Assembly: GCF_048564905.1 (NCBI RefSeq) | Contig: NC_132993.1 | Location: forward strand, 79,267,001 to 79,331,000 | DNA: 64,000 nucleotides | Origin: Vicugna pacos | Lineage: Eukaryota > Chordata > Mammalia > Artiodactyla > Camelidae | Direction: 5' to 3' | Shown: positions 35,455 through 46,708 of the stretch, one piece after another | Position numbering within the stretch: position 1 is the stretch's first letter | Layout: the number at the start of each line of letters is the position of its first letter | Made by a program: the position numbers and the translations under genes | The notes under the pieces: model-generated | Seen by the model: the letters and a program-made list of their open reading frames with translations, nothing else | What the model was told of the DNA's origin: nothing | Databases searched by the model: none

Positions 35455-35690
35455 CATAGAATCGTGGATGCATTCAATGATCACAGATACCCTTTACTGA
35501 ATGCCTCACACTGTATGTATTTACTCCTTCCTGGCAAGCATAAAGTAAGTGTTACTTATGTCCATTTTGCAGATGAAACGGAGGCTTAGGGAAGTTAAGT
35601 GACTTACTTGAGCCTGCCTAGGTAGTAAAGACACACCAAGAACTTGAGCCAAGTCTGCCAGGCTCCAGATCCTGTGCCCTAAGAAACTTG
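35455..35690 (-). repeat. MIR SINE remnant
   Basis: 'tgtccattttgcagatgaaacggaggcttagggaagttaagtgac' followed by 'agtctgccaggctccagatcctgtgcc' is a well preserved MIR core in reverse orientation. Confidence 0.75.
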
Positions 35691-36736
35691 CCGGTCTGCT
35701 TGTGACTCAAGAAGTGATTCCTCTCCTCACTGGGCTGCTTCAGTTTACTGCAAATTGAGATGCTGCTACACTGCTGATTGCTTTCGATTTGCGCGTCTTG
35801 CTTACAAAGTGTAGCATTTGGATTGCGTTTACTCACACTATCTCCTAGCACCCCCTCCTGGCCATTGGCAGCATGTCATACAAGTTATATTCCCCTGTAT
35901 CGGAGCCCCAGAAAGTGATGTCTATTAGCAGCAAAAGACTCAGCACAGTGAATGAAAGGGCCCTAGAATGCAAAAGCAGGGAACCTGTTTTTCCAATTGT
36001 ATTTCTAATGTGCTTGATATCTTTAAGCAAGCAACTCCTCCTCGCAAGGCCGCCATTTCCCCAGCCCCTAAAAGAGAGGAGTGGGTGAAGTTTTTGATCT
36101 CTTCCAGTTCCGATCATTTGTTGACACTCCGGATATTGTATAACAGGTGTGGCAAGATGAAAAATGGTAGCTTATCCTTAGAGTTTTCATCCAATAATCA
36201 CACACACTGCTTCCTTCCTTTTGACTTGATACTACTATTCTGAGTGGGCTCCATGACAAAAACCTATGAATTCCTGTGTGTTGGGAAGCTATGTGTAGCT
36301 ACTGGCTTTGTTACCCAGTCTGACCACTACATGAGGCACTTACTGCGGCAAACTCATTTCAAGCTAATGCAGAGGAAATGCTCAAGTACCTTACCTAGAA
36401 AAGATGTAAGCACTGAGGCTCGGAGAGAGCCCATGTGCACAGGCTTACACACACACGTGCACACACTGGTACATGTATACAATTACAGTAGGTACGAAAA
36501 GCTACATTATGCTGATTCTTATAGGTAACTGGTTCTGCCTCTGTCTGGAAAATAAAAGAGAAGACCTTTAGTAAATCCAGATATGCATGCAAAATAGAAT
36601 TCTCTTGTGGAGATTCAGAACTTGCCATCTGTCTGTACCACTTCCACTATGCTGTAACTTTATTTATAATTTTTAAATATCTTAATGTCACATGGTTTTT
36701 AAAAATCACTAGGATGATCAACAACATACTTACTAT

Positions 36737-37035
36737 GCCTGTCTCTGAGGGATATGGTAGCTGCCTCTGGTTTGGAAGACGTCTTGGCTAAAAACGAGAT
36801 TCTCATGCCTTCTCTCATCTTTGTGTCCCTGAGCTCCCCAGGGCTTGTAGTGATGCCTGAATCCAGTTTCTTTAAACGTGGAAACGTACTCATTCTGGGT
36901 TTGCTTTAATTGCCCTGGAGAAGAACTTTGCCTTGAGGGTGAGGCCACCTTTCAGGACCAATGCACAATGGCCAGTACCAGCCAGTGTGCACGAATTTCC
37001 CGTAAAGAAGGAAAAAGCTGTGTTTTCTACAACCA
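36737..37035 (-). pseudogene. Possible decayed TRG variable exon
   Basis: A suspected V exon remnant upstream of the TRGV9 homologue. On the minus strand it starts after an acceptor-like 'cattttcttcag' (37036-37047). It holds 'ccattgtgcattggt' (IVHW, the same 15 bases as in the V pseudogene at 12.7 kb), then 'ctggattcaggcatcac…agccctgggga' (LDSGI-SPG, as in human subgroup-1 V genes LESGVSPGK), then 'gaggcagctaccatat' (EAATY) and finally a heptamer-like CATAGTA at 36730. The total, 299 bases, equals the V exon of the pseudogene at 12.5 kb. Both cysteines are gone and frames are mixed. A TTAAAAACC nonamer-like word lies about 28 bases past the heptamer. The evidence is only motif order, so this is tentative. 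Confidence 0.35.
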
Positions 37036-37954
37036 CTGAAGAAAATGAACAAACGCTCTTTGTGTTACCCTGATCTTAACTTATCAGTTGAAACCACTCT
37101 TGAGATTGAGGGGAGATGGGTTGTTGAAAATTAAGTCGCAAAGCTCAAATGCGAGATTTGGATGGCTTGTCCTGAAATTAGCATTCTCTGAGTGTCTCCA
37201 TGGTACATAGATTTTGCTTTCTTTTTGTTTTTGCTGAATTTTTTAATCTTACTTCTCATTTTGGGGGGTTCATAGTTTTCAGTTTCTAGCGCAGTATCAT
37301 CATTAACTTGTGCCAGTTTACTACATGGCTTTACGTATTTGATATTTATTTTATTCTTTTTTCCTCTTTTATTCCCGATTCCAGTCCCGTCATGAATGCT
37401 CGATCTATTATGTGTGATGTGTGTCCTTCAAGCTTATGTGTCTGTCAAGACTAGAGAGCTGTTTGTGAAGAATGTATTTTTGCATTGATGTAAGTGGCAT
37501 CCCCAGCTTATCACCTACGTCTGTACATCCGTCAGCTCACCTGGTTCCTGCTCCTCTCTGCTCGTCAGCAGCCACTGAGCTGTTTCCGTCCATCCCCCGG
37601 CGACGGGCACTCCCACTGCTGCCCCCTCCCGGCCGTCACCGGCTATGCGCTGACGGACACCTGCTGCCGCACCACCTAAGCAGTTCCCTGCGAATGTAAT
37701 CCGGGTTGCTGGTCACAGGGAATACACCTGCATATGTTCATTAAATGCCGCCAGTGCTGTGTAACCTGACATTTTAATTTTTACCAGCCAGTTGGCTACC
37801 AAGCAGTATCTCATTAGTCTATGAGATTAGTGGCTCTGGTCAGATTGTTAGGAAGCTGAAAGTCTCTTTTTGTGCTTGGTATCCACTGATGTCTCCTTCA
37901 GAGACTTGCCTCTTTGAGTCTCAGATACAGCAAAAAGGAGGTTCGGTAGGAGAG

Positions 37955-38160
37955 GGTTAAAGCATATGTTAGAGCCAGGCTGCCTGGCTCTGGCGTTTAT
38001 TGGCTGTGTGACCTTAAGTGAGTTTCTTCATATCATCCAACTGCGAAAAGTAAAAGCAGCAAGTGCTTATAGGTTAGTGAAAGTGAAATGAATTAATATA
38101 TGCAAAACACTTAGGAGAGTGTCTGGTAAATAACAGACATGCAATAAATGCTAGTTATTA
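37955..38160 (+). repeat. MIR SINE
   Basis: A textbook MIR in plus orientation: 'agccaggctgcctggctctggcg', 'ggctgtgtgaccttaagtgagtttctt', 'gtgtctggtaaataacagacatgcaataaatgctagttatta'. Confidence 0.85.
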
Positions 38161-38739
38161 TTATACTATATATCATTACACTATATATTATATAATACTA
38201 AGCATATTATTATACTTCTTACTATTTACAGTAATTTATTGTTATAAACATAAAGATAAATAAAATAACATAAACATAATTAAACTATTAAAATTATATT
38301 ATGATTATACTAATTATTATTATTAGTTTTCTGTTGACCTGAATGAGTTTCTGTATTTTAGATATTTATCCTTTGTGAGTTTTGCCTGATACAAATACCC
38401 TCAGCAAATCTATCATCGGTCAACTAATTCTGTCTCAAGTATCTTTCCTTAATTGGAAATTCAAAATTTTGTAGTCAGATTTTTGTTTGGCCATACACTC
38501 TGGGTACTTTGAAGTCTGGGTTAAGAAAATGTTCCCTTCTCCAGTTATTATAAGAGCATTCTATAGTTTCCTCTTAAGTTGAATTTCAGATTAGGGGTTG
38601 GAGTTTCAGGACTTCCCTGAATTAATCACTCAGTCTCGTGTTCCTTTGCTTGCTGTACTTGTATATAAGGTCCTAGAACAGATTCAAGATACAGAGAAGG
38701 TTGGGAGAGAGTTTATTGGTTAGTTGGGGAAACAAAAGG

Positions 38740-38930
38740 TTATGATATTTTTATGCTGAATTCAATAAGCCGAGTGGGTGCGGACAGAGGCGTGAACTGG
38801 TGGAGAAAGCTCCATTGAGGAGGTGAGACTTCAGTTGTGCCTTGAGGGAAAGGGGAGACACAGAGGCAGACAGGAGAGGGGTGGGCATTCTGGAGAGGGA
38901 GGTTACATAAGGGGGTGAGCAAAGCAGAGA
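38740..38930 (+). repeat. Ancient interspersed repeat, family not assigned
   Basis: 'gagaaagctccattgaggaggtgagacttcagttgtgccttgagg' and following GA-rich text resemble the element at 32460-32800 in the same orientation. The family is uncertain. Confidence 0.35.
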
Positions 38931-39046
38931 GGTGCAATGGAGGGTGAGATGGGACAGTGAGGAGACTCCTCTGAAGACAAGTATTGGTGAAGACGTGGGG
39001 GGCTTTGAAAGGGGATTCAGTATGTCATACAAGGGAGTTCATCATT

Positions 39047-39071
39047 TGTGTGTGTGTGTGTGTGTGTGTGT
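39047..39071. repeat. (TG)n microsatellite
   Basis: About 12 TG units followed by (GA)n, in unique DNA between AMPH and the V genes. Confidence 0.9.
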
Positions 39072-41984
39072 CAGAGAGAGACCAACCAAGAGGGGAGTGG
39101 TGCTAACACTGACATCAGTGTAGGTAAAATGGGGGGTGGGGGATAAACTAGGAGGAAGGGAAGTAGAGTGACAGTGGGACAATGAGCATCAAAAGGGTCT
39201 TCCTAGGCAGCAGTGAGGACCACTCCCAGATCGGGTAGCAGGGATGAAAGTGCACAGTAGCACAATATTTTGAGGGAAGAAACAAACACAGGTGTTTGTA
39301 ATCTGGAAAATATATCGCAGAGGCGAGCTCCCATGTTTCCAAGCCCAGGGTTCTGAAGAAGGGGACCCCTCCCTGGGGTGCCGCAGCCGGGTCTCCAGAG
39401 CAGTTCCTCAAGCACAAGGTCTTAGTCAACGTGGGCCTGTGCACAGTAACTGACACGCAGCAAGAGCTTGACAAATATTTAATGAAGACATGAACGTGTG
39501 GACTGGGAAGCCACAGTCAGACACTCCAAGGAAACCTTCTCTGGACAGTGGAATACAAACCACGGGGTGGAGATCGGCGTTGCCCTGCCCCACGCCCCAC
39601 TCCAGTACTCGCTGGAAGAAACAAGAAAGGTTAGTAGAGGTGACAGAGAAGGAACCACCAGAGAGGTGGGGAAACAGGGAAAATGAGCATCTTGGAATCG
39701 CAGAGTTTGGAGGAGTTTGGAGGCACCATCAGATGTCGCAGAAACCACTCGGTGGTCACTGGTGGGTTTCTGGAGAGCAGAGCCCAAGGACACTGAGTCT
39801 GATGGTATCTATTAACGGAGGAGGACATAAGGGCACCGTGCCGAGGACGAGGCACCCCTGCACTGCACTGGTTTTCCATGGCATTAAAAGTCCTCGGGAG
39901 GTGTTTGCCCAGAGCAAAGGGCAGGCGCAGCCTGGTGGGTTTGGGTTGGGGGGCACGTGACCTGGACCCAACCCACAAGAATGAGGCAACCTGAGTGTTG
40001 GACCTGAGACCACAGGGGACTAGGCATTAGCTGGATTTCAAGAATCCAAGTTTAGATATTCTTTGAAAGAACTTCAAGGTACCTGGCCTGCCCCTCTCAG
40101 TTTGCATAGATTTCAGGGCTGTATCTCAGCTACCTTTGCAAGTGGAAAAGTATGTGCTGCTATGCAGCAAGCTTCAAAGAGGATCACCAACGAGCCACAA
40201 AGTATTTGGGTGGACGATCGAGCTTATTCCAGCATATTTAATTCGGGTGTTATGCAAAAATGTTGCAAACCCATTTGAGGAAGGCTGCCGTGAATAGCCA
40301 GGGCTCGTCGCAGCCTGGCCGTGGTGACAGGATCATCACAAAGTGGGAGCGAGGACGAAGAGGACCACGTGCTCTCAGTTTTCTAGGTTTGCAAAAAGAA
40401 TGCCAGTCACCATCTTCTCCACGCAGCTACCAAGTGTCCCATGCCATTTATCCGAGTCCCAGGACGAGGGTATGCCCTGCTGGGAAGGCAGCAGCTACAC
40501 CACCCCGCAAGGAAACTGTAATGGGCTCAGCTCCAAGGTCTGGCACACAACATGCATCAGGTTTTTAGTCAGGTTCCAAGTAAAACTCAGAAGGCAGCTC
40601 GAGCTCCTGCTGCTCCTAGCAAGGCCAGCCAGTCTACTTCCAAGGCATGGAGGTGTTCACGTAGTTTGTGTGGAACCCAGTGCTCAGCCTCAATCATCTT
40701 TAAACTCGTTGATTTCTTATCATATCTGTGGTTTCCCCAAGGTCTTTTTTCCTTGAATGGGCCATCAGAATGGGCCATGGGGCCATGCTGGGATTCTCCT
40801 TATAGTCTGAGTTTAGGCTTTTTATGTGCTGAAGGACGACACAGAATTCTGAAGCTGCACCCCCTTCACCTGGCAGCCCAAGACGTGATGGGTGTGTGCG
40901 TCTGGCTCACTCGAAAACTCTCCTGGCTTCGTCAGAAAGAGCAGGCCAAGGTGGAGACAGAATGACAGCATGGTGCACGGAGCTCTTCCCATCCCAGGGG
41001 CCCTAGTGATGCTGAAATACCGTTAAAAGTCCAAATTGCCAGAGGGCTTCACCTTGCAATTATACGCATCACTCAATCTACACGTGGGTAGGAATGCCAG
41101 ATGGGTGTATGTTAGTAAGAACCATGGGCCTGCTTTACTTGACTTTTTGAAGGTCCTTTGAACTATCTGAGGGTCTGAGTGCCACAGCGTTTGTAAGAGA
41201 AAACTTAAAAGATGAAAAGGAGGTGAGGGGACTGCTTCTTGGGTCAAAGTCATTCGTGATGATCCAGTTTCCCTGGAAATTAGCTCCTGGAAAAATCTCG
41301 GGTCAATAAGAGCAATTTCCCTATGAACACTTAAACATCCAAGTCAGAAATCCACCCAGAGAGTTCAAACCATGAATCATTAATGCATACCACATTGACA
41401 AGTCTAATGATGCCCATCCTTGATCAGCTCATATCGTGGGCAATTATACTGGCCGAAGAGAATTCAACTGAAATAGAAATTTTCAATCGAAATCAATTGA
41501 AAGGGTTTTGTTTTAAGAATTCTCTTCTATAAGCAATGGTCCAGTGAATCGACTTTTCCATGCCACCTAGTCTATTTTTCTGATGTACCTCCAAACATAA
41601 GCATGTCAGAAAGCGACCCAAAAATGAGGCTGGGGTGAGAAGAAATTGCTGATTATGAAGACGGTCAGGTTTCTGTGCTACACAGACGGGGCAGCCACAG
41701 CCGGCACCTCGGGCGGCGGCGGGGTGGGGGGCTCCCCCCACAGCTGTTATTTGTGCTGTAGTGATTGCCGGGCAGCAGGGACCACCGAGTGACCAGCAAT
41801 GACTGGGATGAAGGGGTCTGGGGATGGGAGGCGTGCTATGGAGCACAACTGGGGGACGGGAGGGGTGGGGGTTCAAGCATATTTCGGCACAAATAACAAC
41901 TCCAACATACACTGTTGCAAGCAGTGCGTTCGACTGAAACAAGCTTTTCAACACAAACGACTCATCAGAAGGAAAGTAAGGTCG

Positions 41985-43130
41985 CTGCTGGAGCTTACCA
42001 AAGGTTTATTTGGAATGACACAGCACTGAAAACATAATCGTTACAGATGACTTGTGGATACAGCATACATCACCTACTCTTATTTCAGGACGATCGGTGA
42101 AGATGACTTGCATAAATATAAAGAGGTGGAAATATATAGGAGCTTTTGGAAATACTGTTCTTTGAGGGGGATGGATTTGAATGCCCCGCCATCTAGCCAA
42201 TCTCAGAAAGGCAGAAATTAAGACAATTGAGCGGCTGATCCCAACTCGCCGACCTCCAGCCACAGAGGCCGCACAGCGAGACCATCAGTCAGGCTCTGCC
42301 TTCCCCAAAGCGGCAGCAGCTCTGACGTGCTATTCCGTCATCGCATCCTGAAAAAATGCACGTTACGAACACAGATACCGTCGACTGTTTCGGCAATGGG
42401 GGTGGCTGGTTTTGCCCGGAGGCAAAGCTGCAACTGTAATGCCAGACAGAATAAGAGCAATGCATGTATCAATGACACTTGAGCGGCAAAGAGCTACCAT
42501 GGAAGGGGGGGGCGAGTGACTATGCGTATGCAGCCTTGTGCATACACATAGACCCGGCAGTGATGGGAACTAGCTTGTGTGACCGTGTGTCCATATAGAG
42601 AGAGAGAGAGAAAGAGAGGCGTCTTGGAAAAGAACACTGAAAACTTTTGCAGCAGTTTCGTTTTCAACACAGTAAAACGTGAAAGGGGGAGAGAGCGCGT
42701 GCTCACACCTGCGCACGGGAGTAAGAGAACCTCGTCTTACAGGACAGTGCGTCACGTCTTCTGCAAGGCAGCCACTCAACACCACACACTTGGCGCAGAG
42801 AAATTAAGGTTCTGGTCTGGAGGAAGCTACTTTAGAACTGGCGGGAGGAGGGGGAGTCGAGTACACGAGTCTTCACACAGCTCGGACAAAGCACAAAGAA
42901 ACCTGTTATCGGTAACGTGGGAACCAGTGAAGAGTTTTTCCTTAATTTACCTTTTTTTTTTTTTCTCTCTTACATGTGTTTGCATACATGCTCCATTGAT
43001 ATAGCCTTCCAAGCTTCGTCTGGCATCAGTCTGTAGATCATTTAGAGTGTAAGGGCAAAAGTGAACTCTTTAGGTTTGCACAAAGGTTTAAAAACCCGGT
43101 CATGAGGCTCTTTCTACGATACTTTTGGCC
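41985..43130 (-). other. AMPH: AMPH 3' untranslated region (inferred)
   Basis: This begins right after the AMPH stop codon and is taken to end shortly past an AATAAA at 42005-42010 (minus strand), giving about 1.15 kb, close to my recollection of the human 3' UTR. It contains a (GA)n tract at 42597-42617 and a T/A-run near 42951-42963. No other AATAAA was noted between the stop and this signal, but alternative sites further left were not excluded. Confidence 0.5.
42005..42010 (-). terminator. Candidate AMPH polyadenylation signal
   Basis: AATAAA on the minus strand ('ccaaataaacctt'), about 1.1 kb after the stop codon. Cleavage would be expected 15-25 bases on, near 41985. Confidence 0.5.
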
Positions 43131-43238
43131 CTAATCCAGGCGCCGGGTGAAGTTCTCCGGAAAGAGGCCTTTGTAGGTGGCCAGGTCTCTGTACTGAAGC
43201 CAGTCTGATTCCTTGACTCCTACCAGCCAGCCTGCATC
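43131..43238 (-). CDS. AMPH: Amphiphysin, last coding exon (second half of SH3 domain)
   Basis: The terminal exon of amphiphysin, a neuronal adaptor that bends membrane and recruits dynamin and synaptojanin during clathrin-mediated synaptic vesicle endocytosis. After the acceptor 'tctgtcttgcag' it encodes [20 protein letters not shown], then [15 protein letters not shown] and a TAG stop at 43131-43133. It supplies the SH3 Trp (GWLVG) and the LFPENF strand that line the proline-motif pocket. The C-terminal residues RRLD and the exon phase agree with mammalian amphiphysin 1. It is read with the exon at 46607-46708, which holds the first half of SH3. Confidence 0.96.
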   Translation of the reverse strand, partial: DAGWLVGVKESDWLQYRDLATYKGLFPENFTRRLD

Positions 43239-43606
43239 CTGCAAGACAGAGACAGGGCTTTCAGAGTCCCACAAACCACTGGAAAAATCTGCACAGGCAA
43301 CAGTCAGTAAAATAATTGGTTTCATTAGTGTTGTGGTCTTGCCATGAGGATGTCACGTTACGTGTAAACTGCTGTGCTGAGCTCAGTGGGAAGGCTTTTC
43401 CCAAACAAGCTGTTAGCTAAAAAAATACATATTTGAAAGGATTTATTGTATGCATATAGTTAATTGAAGGTTAATATTAATATTGTAATTTTGTATAAAG
43501 GATAATCAATTGACACTAACTGGATTATGACATAAGTTCTTAAAGAAGAGGCAAAAATTAGAACTCTAGCCAGTGCAAGAGGAACACTGTGTGAAAACGT
43601 CACACA

Positions 43607-43779
43607 GGGGAGAGCAGAGCTCAGTGGTAGAGCACGTGCTTAGCATGCACGAGGTCCTGGGTTCAATCTCCAGTACCTCCATTAAAAATAAATAAATAGG
43701 TAGATAAATAAATCTAATTACCCCCACCTCTCCAAAAAATGTTTTTTTTTAAAGCCAAATCTTAAAAAAAAAAAAAAAA
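43607..43779 (+). repeat. Camelid Vic-1-like SINE
   Basis: 'gagctcagtggtagagcacgtgcttagcatgcacgaggtcctgggttcaat' with the (TAAA)n stretch and an A-tail to 43779. A short flanking repeat (GTCACA-) is suggestive only. Confidence 0.92.
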
Positions 43780-44935
43780 GTCACATGCTGGAACTTTTCC
43801 TGTCCTGTGGATCACAGTGAAAAAAGGCTTGAGGACCCCTGGGTTGGAATATAGTGCTGACAAGGCCATGGAAAGTTCTTTTATTTCATCCTCAGCCGCT
43901 CACTTCTAAGCAAGAACGCTGTCTGCCAGCTCTCAGCACCTAACTGAAATAAGCCACCACACACAAGGCTTAGCGAATACTAACAGCTTGATATGTGTCG
44001 CCTCTTACCACTGTCGTGTTCGTGGCTGCTGTTGACGAATTTTTCCAGTTTATATAAACGACAGAGCAGTCTGATGTCAAGACATTCTCGCTGGAAACCT
44101 TCTTAGAGCTTTATAAAGTCATAAACATCTATTGTATAGGTAGGTATGCGCTCATAAGAATAGAGACAGCCGCAGAAAGGTTAAAGAACCCATCTACGTG
44201 TGGGCAGACAGTGTGGGAGACCAGACGTAAAACTGAGAAACTGAGGCTGCTGTCTGCCCTTGGCCAACTCGAAGTAAACAGAGCCCAGTTGGGAAAGCAG
44301 AGTTGCAGAAATAATATTAGACATACAGACCGTATGAAGCGAAACTGGGGGAAATGACTATCTTTATTATGTTAACCAGTCCAGGACAGAGACCCACTTC
44401 AGATGAGAAATGACCGGATTTAATCTGAGCCAATCCCCAAGAGAGTTCAAGTACATCAGATAAAACGAGGTCTCAAAAATTAAATAAAGAAGCTGAATAC
44501 ATTCCCTCTTGATATGATCTGAGACCATAAACTGATGCCGCTACAGAGACGAGAAATATACTCATTTAGACAGACCAATTTTGCAAGGCAGAAAAACATA
44601 ACATGGAGGAAAAAAATGACTCCATAAAAATAAAAATAACTGATAATATCCCAGCTGATGAGGGAAAGTGTCTTCCATAAAATTATGATGTTATGTATGT
44701 GAAGGACAAAGTTATATTTAGAGTAAAAGATGATCACTAAGTATCTTCTACATGTCCAGTGGGCACATAAAAGCTCATATTTTCCTCTCAAGTGTCTACA
44801 TTTGACTGTATTTACAGCGACCGAAAAATCTCCTGGAGCCAATTGGACTCACGCATTTTAAAATAGTTTCAATCAAGACAAAAATAAAGGGCACAGGGAA
44901 ATAGATACAAGATCTCGTGGTAGCTCACAGCGAAA

Positions 44936-45060
44936 AAAAATGTGACAAGGAATATATGTATGTTCATGTATCACTGAAAAATTATGCTCTACACTGGAAT
45001 TTGACACAACATTGTAAAATGACTATAACTCAATAAAAAATGTTTAAAAAACAAACATTA
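44936..45060 (+). repeat. LINE-1 extreme 3' end
   Basis: 'tatgtatgttcatgtatcactgaaaaattatgctctacactggaatttgacacaacattg' then 'actataactcaataaaaaatg', the end of an L1 3' UTR including its AATAAA. Heavily 5'-truncated. Confidence 0.85.
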
Positions 45061-45908
45061 AAAAGACAAAAATAAAGGGCTGGAACCCACCCCTAAACAA
45101 GACCCAGTCCGACACATACATTCTGCAATCCAGCGTACAAAGTGGAGAGTAATAGTCAGTATCAATCTTTAGCTGAGGAAAATATAGAAAATTAAATTCT
45201 AACTGCTTAGGCTATGCTGGAGACAATGGTAATGGCAAAATAACCCGTGTCAGACAAAGGCTTTTGCATAAAGCCATTCTAAATACTAAAACAAGTACAG
45301 CCCTATATACATATGGATACATATATGCAACTATCTATACAGAGAAACGACTTACAAAATATATAATATAAAATGTTTATATATTGGAGTGGTTATAGGT
45401 AACGGGTTTGTGCATATATAATGACTATTTGAAGGCACTGAGAATGACCAAAAGCAGGCAGAAACTCGGGGATGTATAACCCTTGAAGCTGCCCTGGGTG
45501 AGATCTATGTAACTAAAGATTTCCCTCGGAGGGTTATCCTCAGTCTGTGTGATGCAGGGCATCCAGGGGAGAGATTTTATGGCTTCCAAAGCTGCCTTTT
45601 ATGGAGAACATCCTGAGAATACGAAACTACAGAGGTGGGTCCCCTCTGTATATTTAGACAGAAAAGCTCCCCTGGAATCCTGAGCTGCCCCCCAAGCTTA
45701 ATTCATGACAGGGACTCTAGGAGCAGCAGGAAGGCAGGAAAAGCTGAGTAGACATTTAAGCACTGCCAATAGAGGGGAGGCAGAGTTTTGAGTTCAAATG
45801 CCTGAAAGTTAGTGGGCTTGATAAACCCTTCAAGATTTCTATGGAAACCTCAAAGGAGAATGCCTTAGAGGTAGAGACAGAGTCCCAGGACTAAGAATTC
45901 AGACTAAG

Positions 45909-46040
45909 GGGGAGGGTATAGCTCAAGTGGTAGAGCACATGCTTAGCATGCGTGAGGTCCTGAGTTCAATCCCCAGTGCCTCCTCTAAACATAAATAAAT
46001 AAACCTAATTACCTTCCCCTCAAACATTTCTTTAAAAAAG
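45909..46040 (+). repeat. Camelid Vic-1-like SINE with target-site duplication
   Basis: 'ggggagggtatagctcaagtggtagagcacatgcttagcatgc' and 'ttcaatccccagtgcctcc'. It is flanked by AAGAATTCAGACTAA (from 45893) and AAGAATTTAGACTAA (from 46041), a 15-base repeat with one mismatch. Confidence 0.93.
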
Positions 46041-46606
46041 AAGAATTTAGACTAAAAGAAAAAGGCAAAACTAAAACAGATCCAGCCTAACAAAGTATAA
46101 AACAAAATTCCATGGATCCAAGGTATTTATCTAGTAATTTAAATGTTAGAAGAAAAAGAAACATTCTTCAGAGGAAGAAAACAGAATCACTGAGACTCCA
46201 CAATGTCTCATCCACTGTGCCCAGTATTCATTAAAAAAAAAAAAAACAAAAACTACCTGATACGAGAAAAAACAGGAAAATATGACCCAAAGATAAAAAG
46301 CAATGGAAACGTGCCCTGAGATGGCCCAGCTTTGGGAATCAGCAGTAAGAAAATTAAAGCAGCTAGTATCAATATGTTCAAGTACTGAAGCTGAAAGATG
46401 GTAATAATATCATCTATTTGTAGAAAAAAGACACAATATATTAGCGTCCCAAAAGAGGCACCCGAAACACCGAGTTAGTGATGTGTTGTGGTCTTACGCC
46501 CTTTCCTTGCATCTCAGAAAGTGGAGCTGGCTTCAGGAAGTCACTGTGCCCAGCTGACCCTCAGGAAAAACCACAGCCCGCAGTACCTTCCACCCTCATC
46601 CTTTAC

Positions 46607-46708
46607 CTGGTCAGCTTCTGAGTCCGAGGGCACCACCAGCACCACATCACCCCTTTGTAAGGTAAGCTCATCAGAATTTGCTGCCTCGAAGTCGTGCAAT
46701 GTTTCCAC
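46607..46708 (-). CDS. AMPH: Amphiphysin, penultimate coding exon (first half of SH3 domain)
   Basis: A 102-base exon (34 codons) between the acceptor 'caatctttcgcag' and the donor gtaaag. It encodes VETLHDFEAANSDELTLQRG and then DVVLVVPSDSEADQ. LHDFEA is the ALYDY-type first strand, and DELTLQRGD the acidic RT loop that contacts the Arg of dynamin's PSRPNR motif. Both ends are phase 0, fitting LYK before and DAGWL after. The match to human amphiphysin appears complete over this exon. Confidence 0.96.

Larger units (their letters stand above)
30801..36736 (-). other. Spacer upstream of the TRGV9 homologue
   Basis: No intact gene. It holds a TAATTATTATTCATTATT tract at 31080-31140, an old unassigned repeat at 32460-32800, two SINEs, a long L1 3' fragment and a MIR, all listed separately. 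Confidence 0.5.
37036..41984 (-). other. Interval between AMPH and the TRG variable genes
   Basis: About 5 kb without a recognised gene. It contains a clear MIR (37955-38160), an AT-rich tract (38150-38330), an unassigned old repeat (38740-38930) and a TG microsatellite (39047-39071). The plus-strand open frames at 39490-39960 and 40343-40965 lack recognisable domains and are probably chance. Confidence 0.5.
43239..46606 (-). other. AMPH: AMPH intron between the two SH3 exons
   Basis: A 3.4-kb intron. It contains two SINEs (43607, 45909) and an L1 tail (44936), all in plus orientation and thus antisense to AMPH. No extra exon was seen. Confidence 0.7.

Noticed and set aside
35850-35875. Second CTCF-like site (caccccctcctggcc)
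   Set aside because: Mismatches at positions of the core that are nearly invariant, so not supported.
39490-39960. Plus-strand frame of 156 codons
   Set aside because: Both strands are open in several frames over the same GC-richer stretch and the protein has no recognisable feature.
40343-40965. Overlapping plus-strand open frames of 137 codons
   Set aside because: No domain or family resemblance, no splice context and no periodicity visible. Two overlapping frames open at once suggest low stop density by chance.
45909-46040. tRNA gene suggested by the tRNA-like A and B boxes
   Set aside because: The same tRNA-like head recurs at seven sites with A-rich tails and target-site repeats, so these are SINEs, not tRNA genes.
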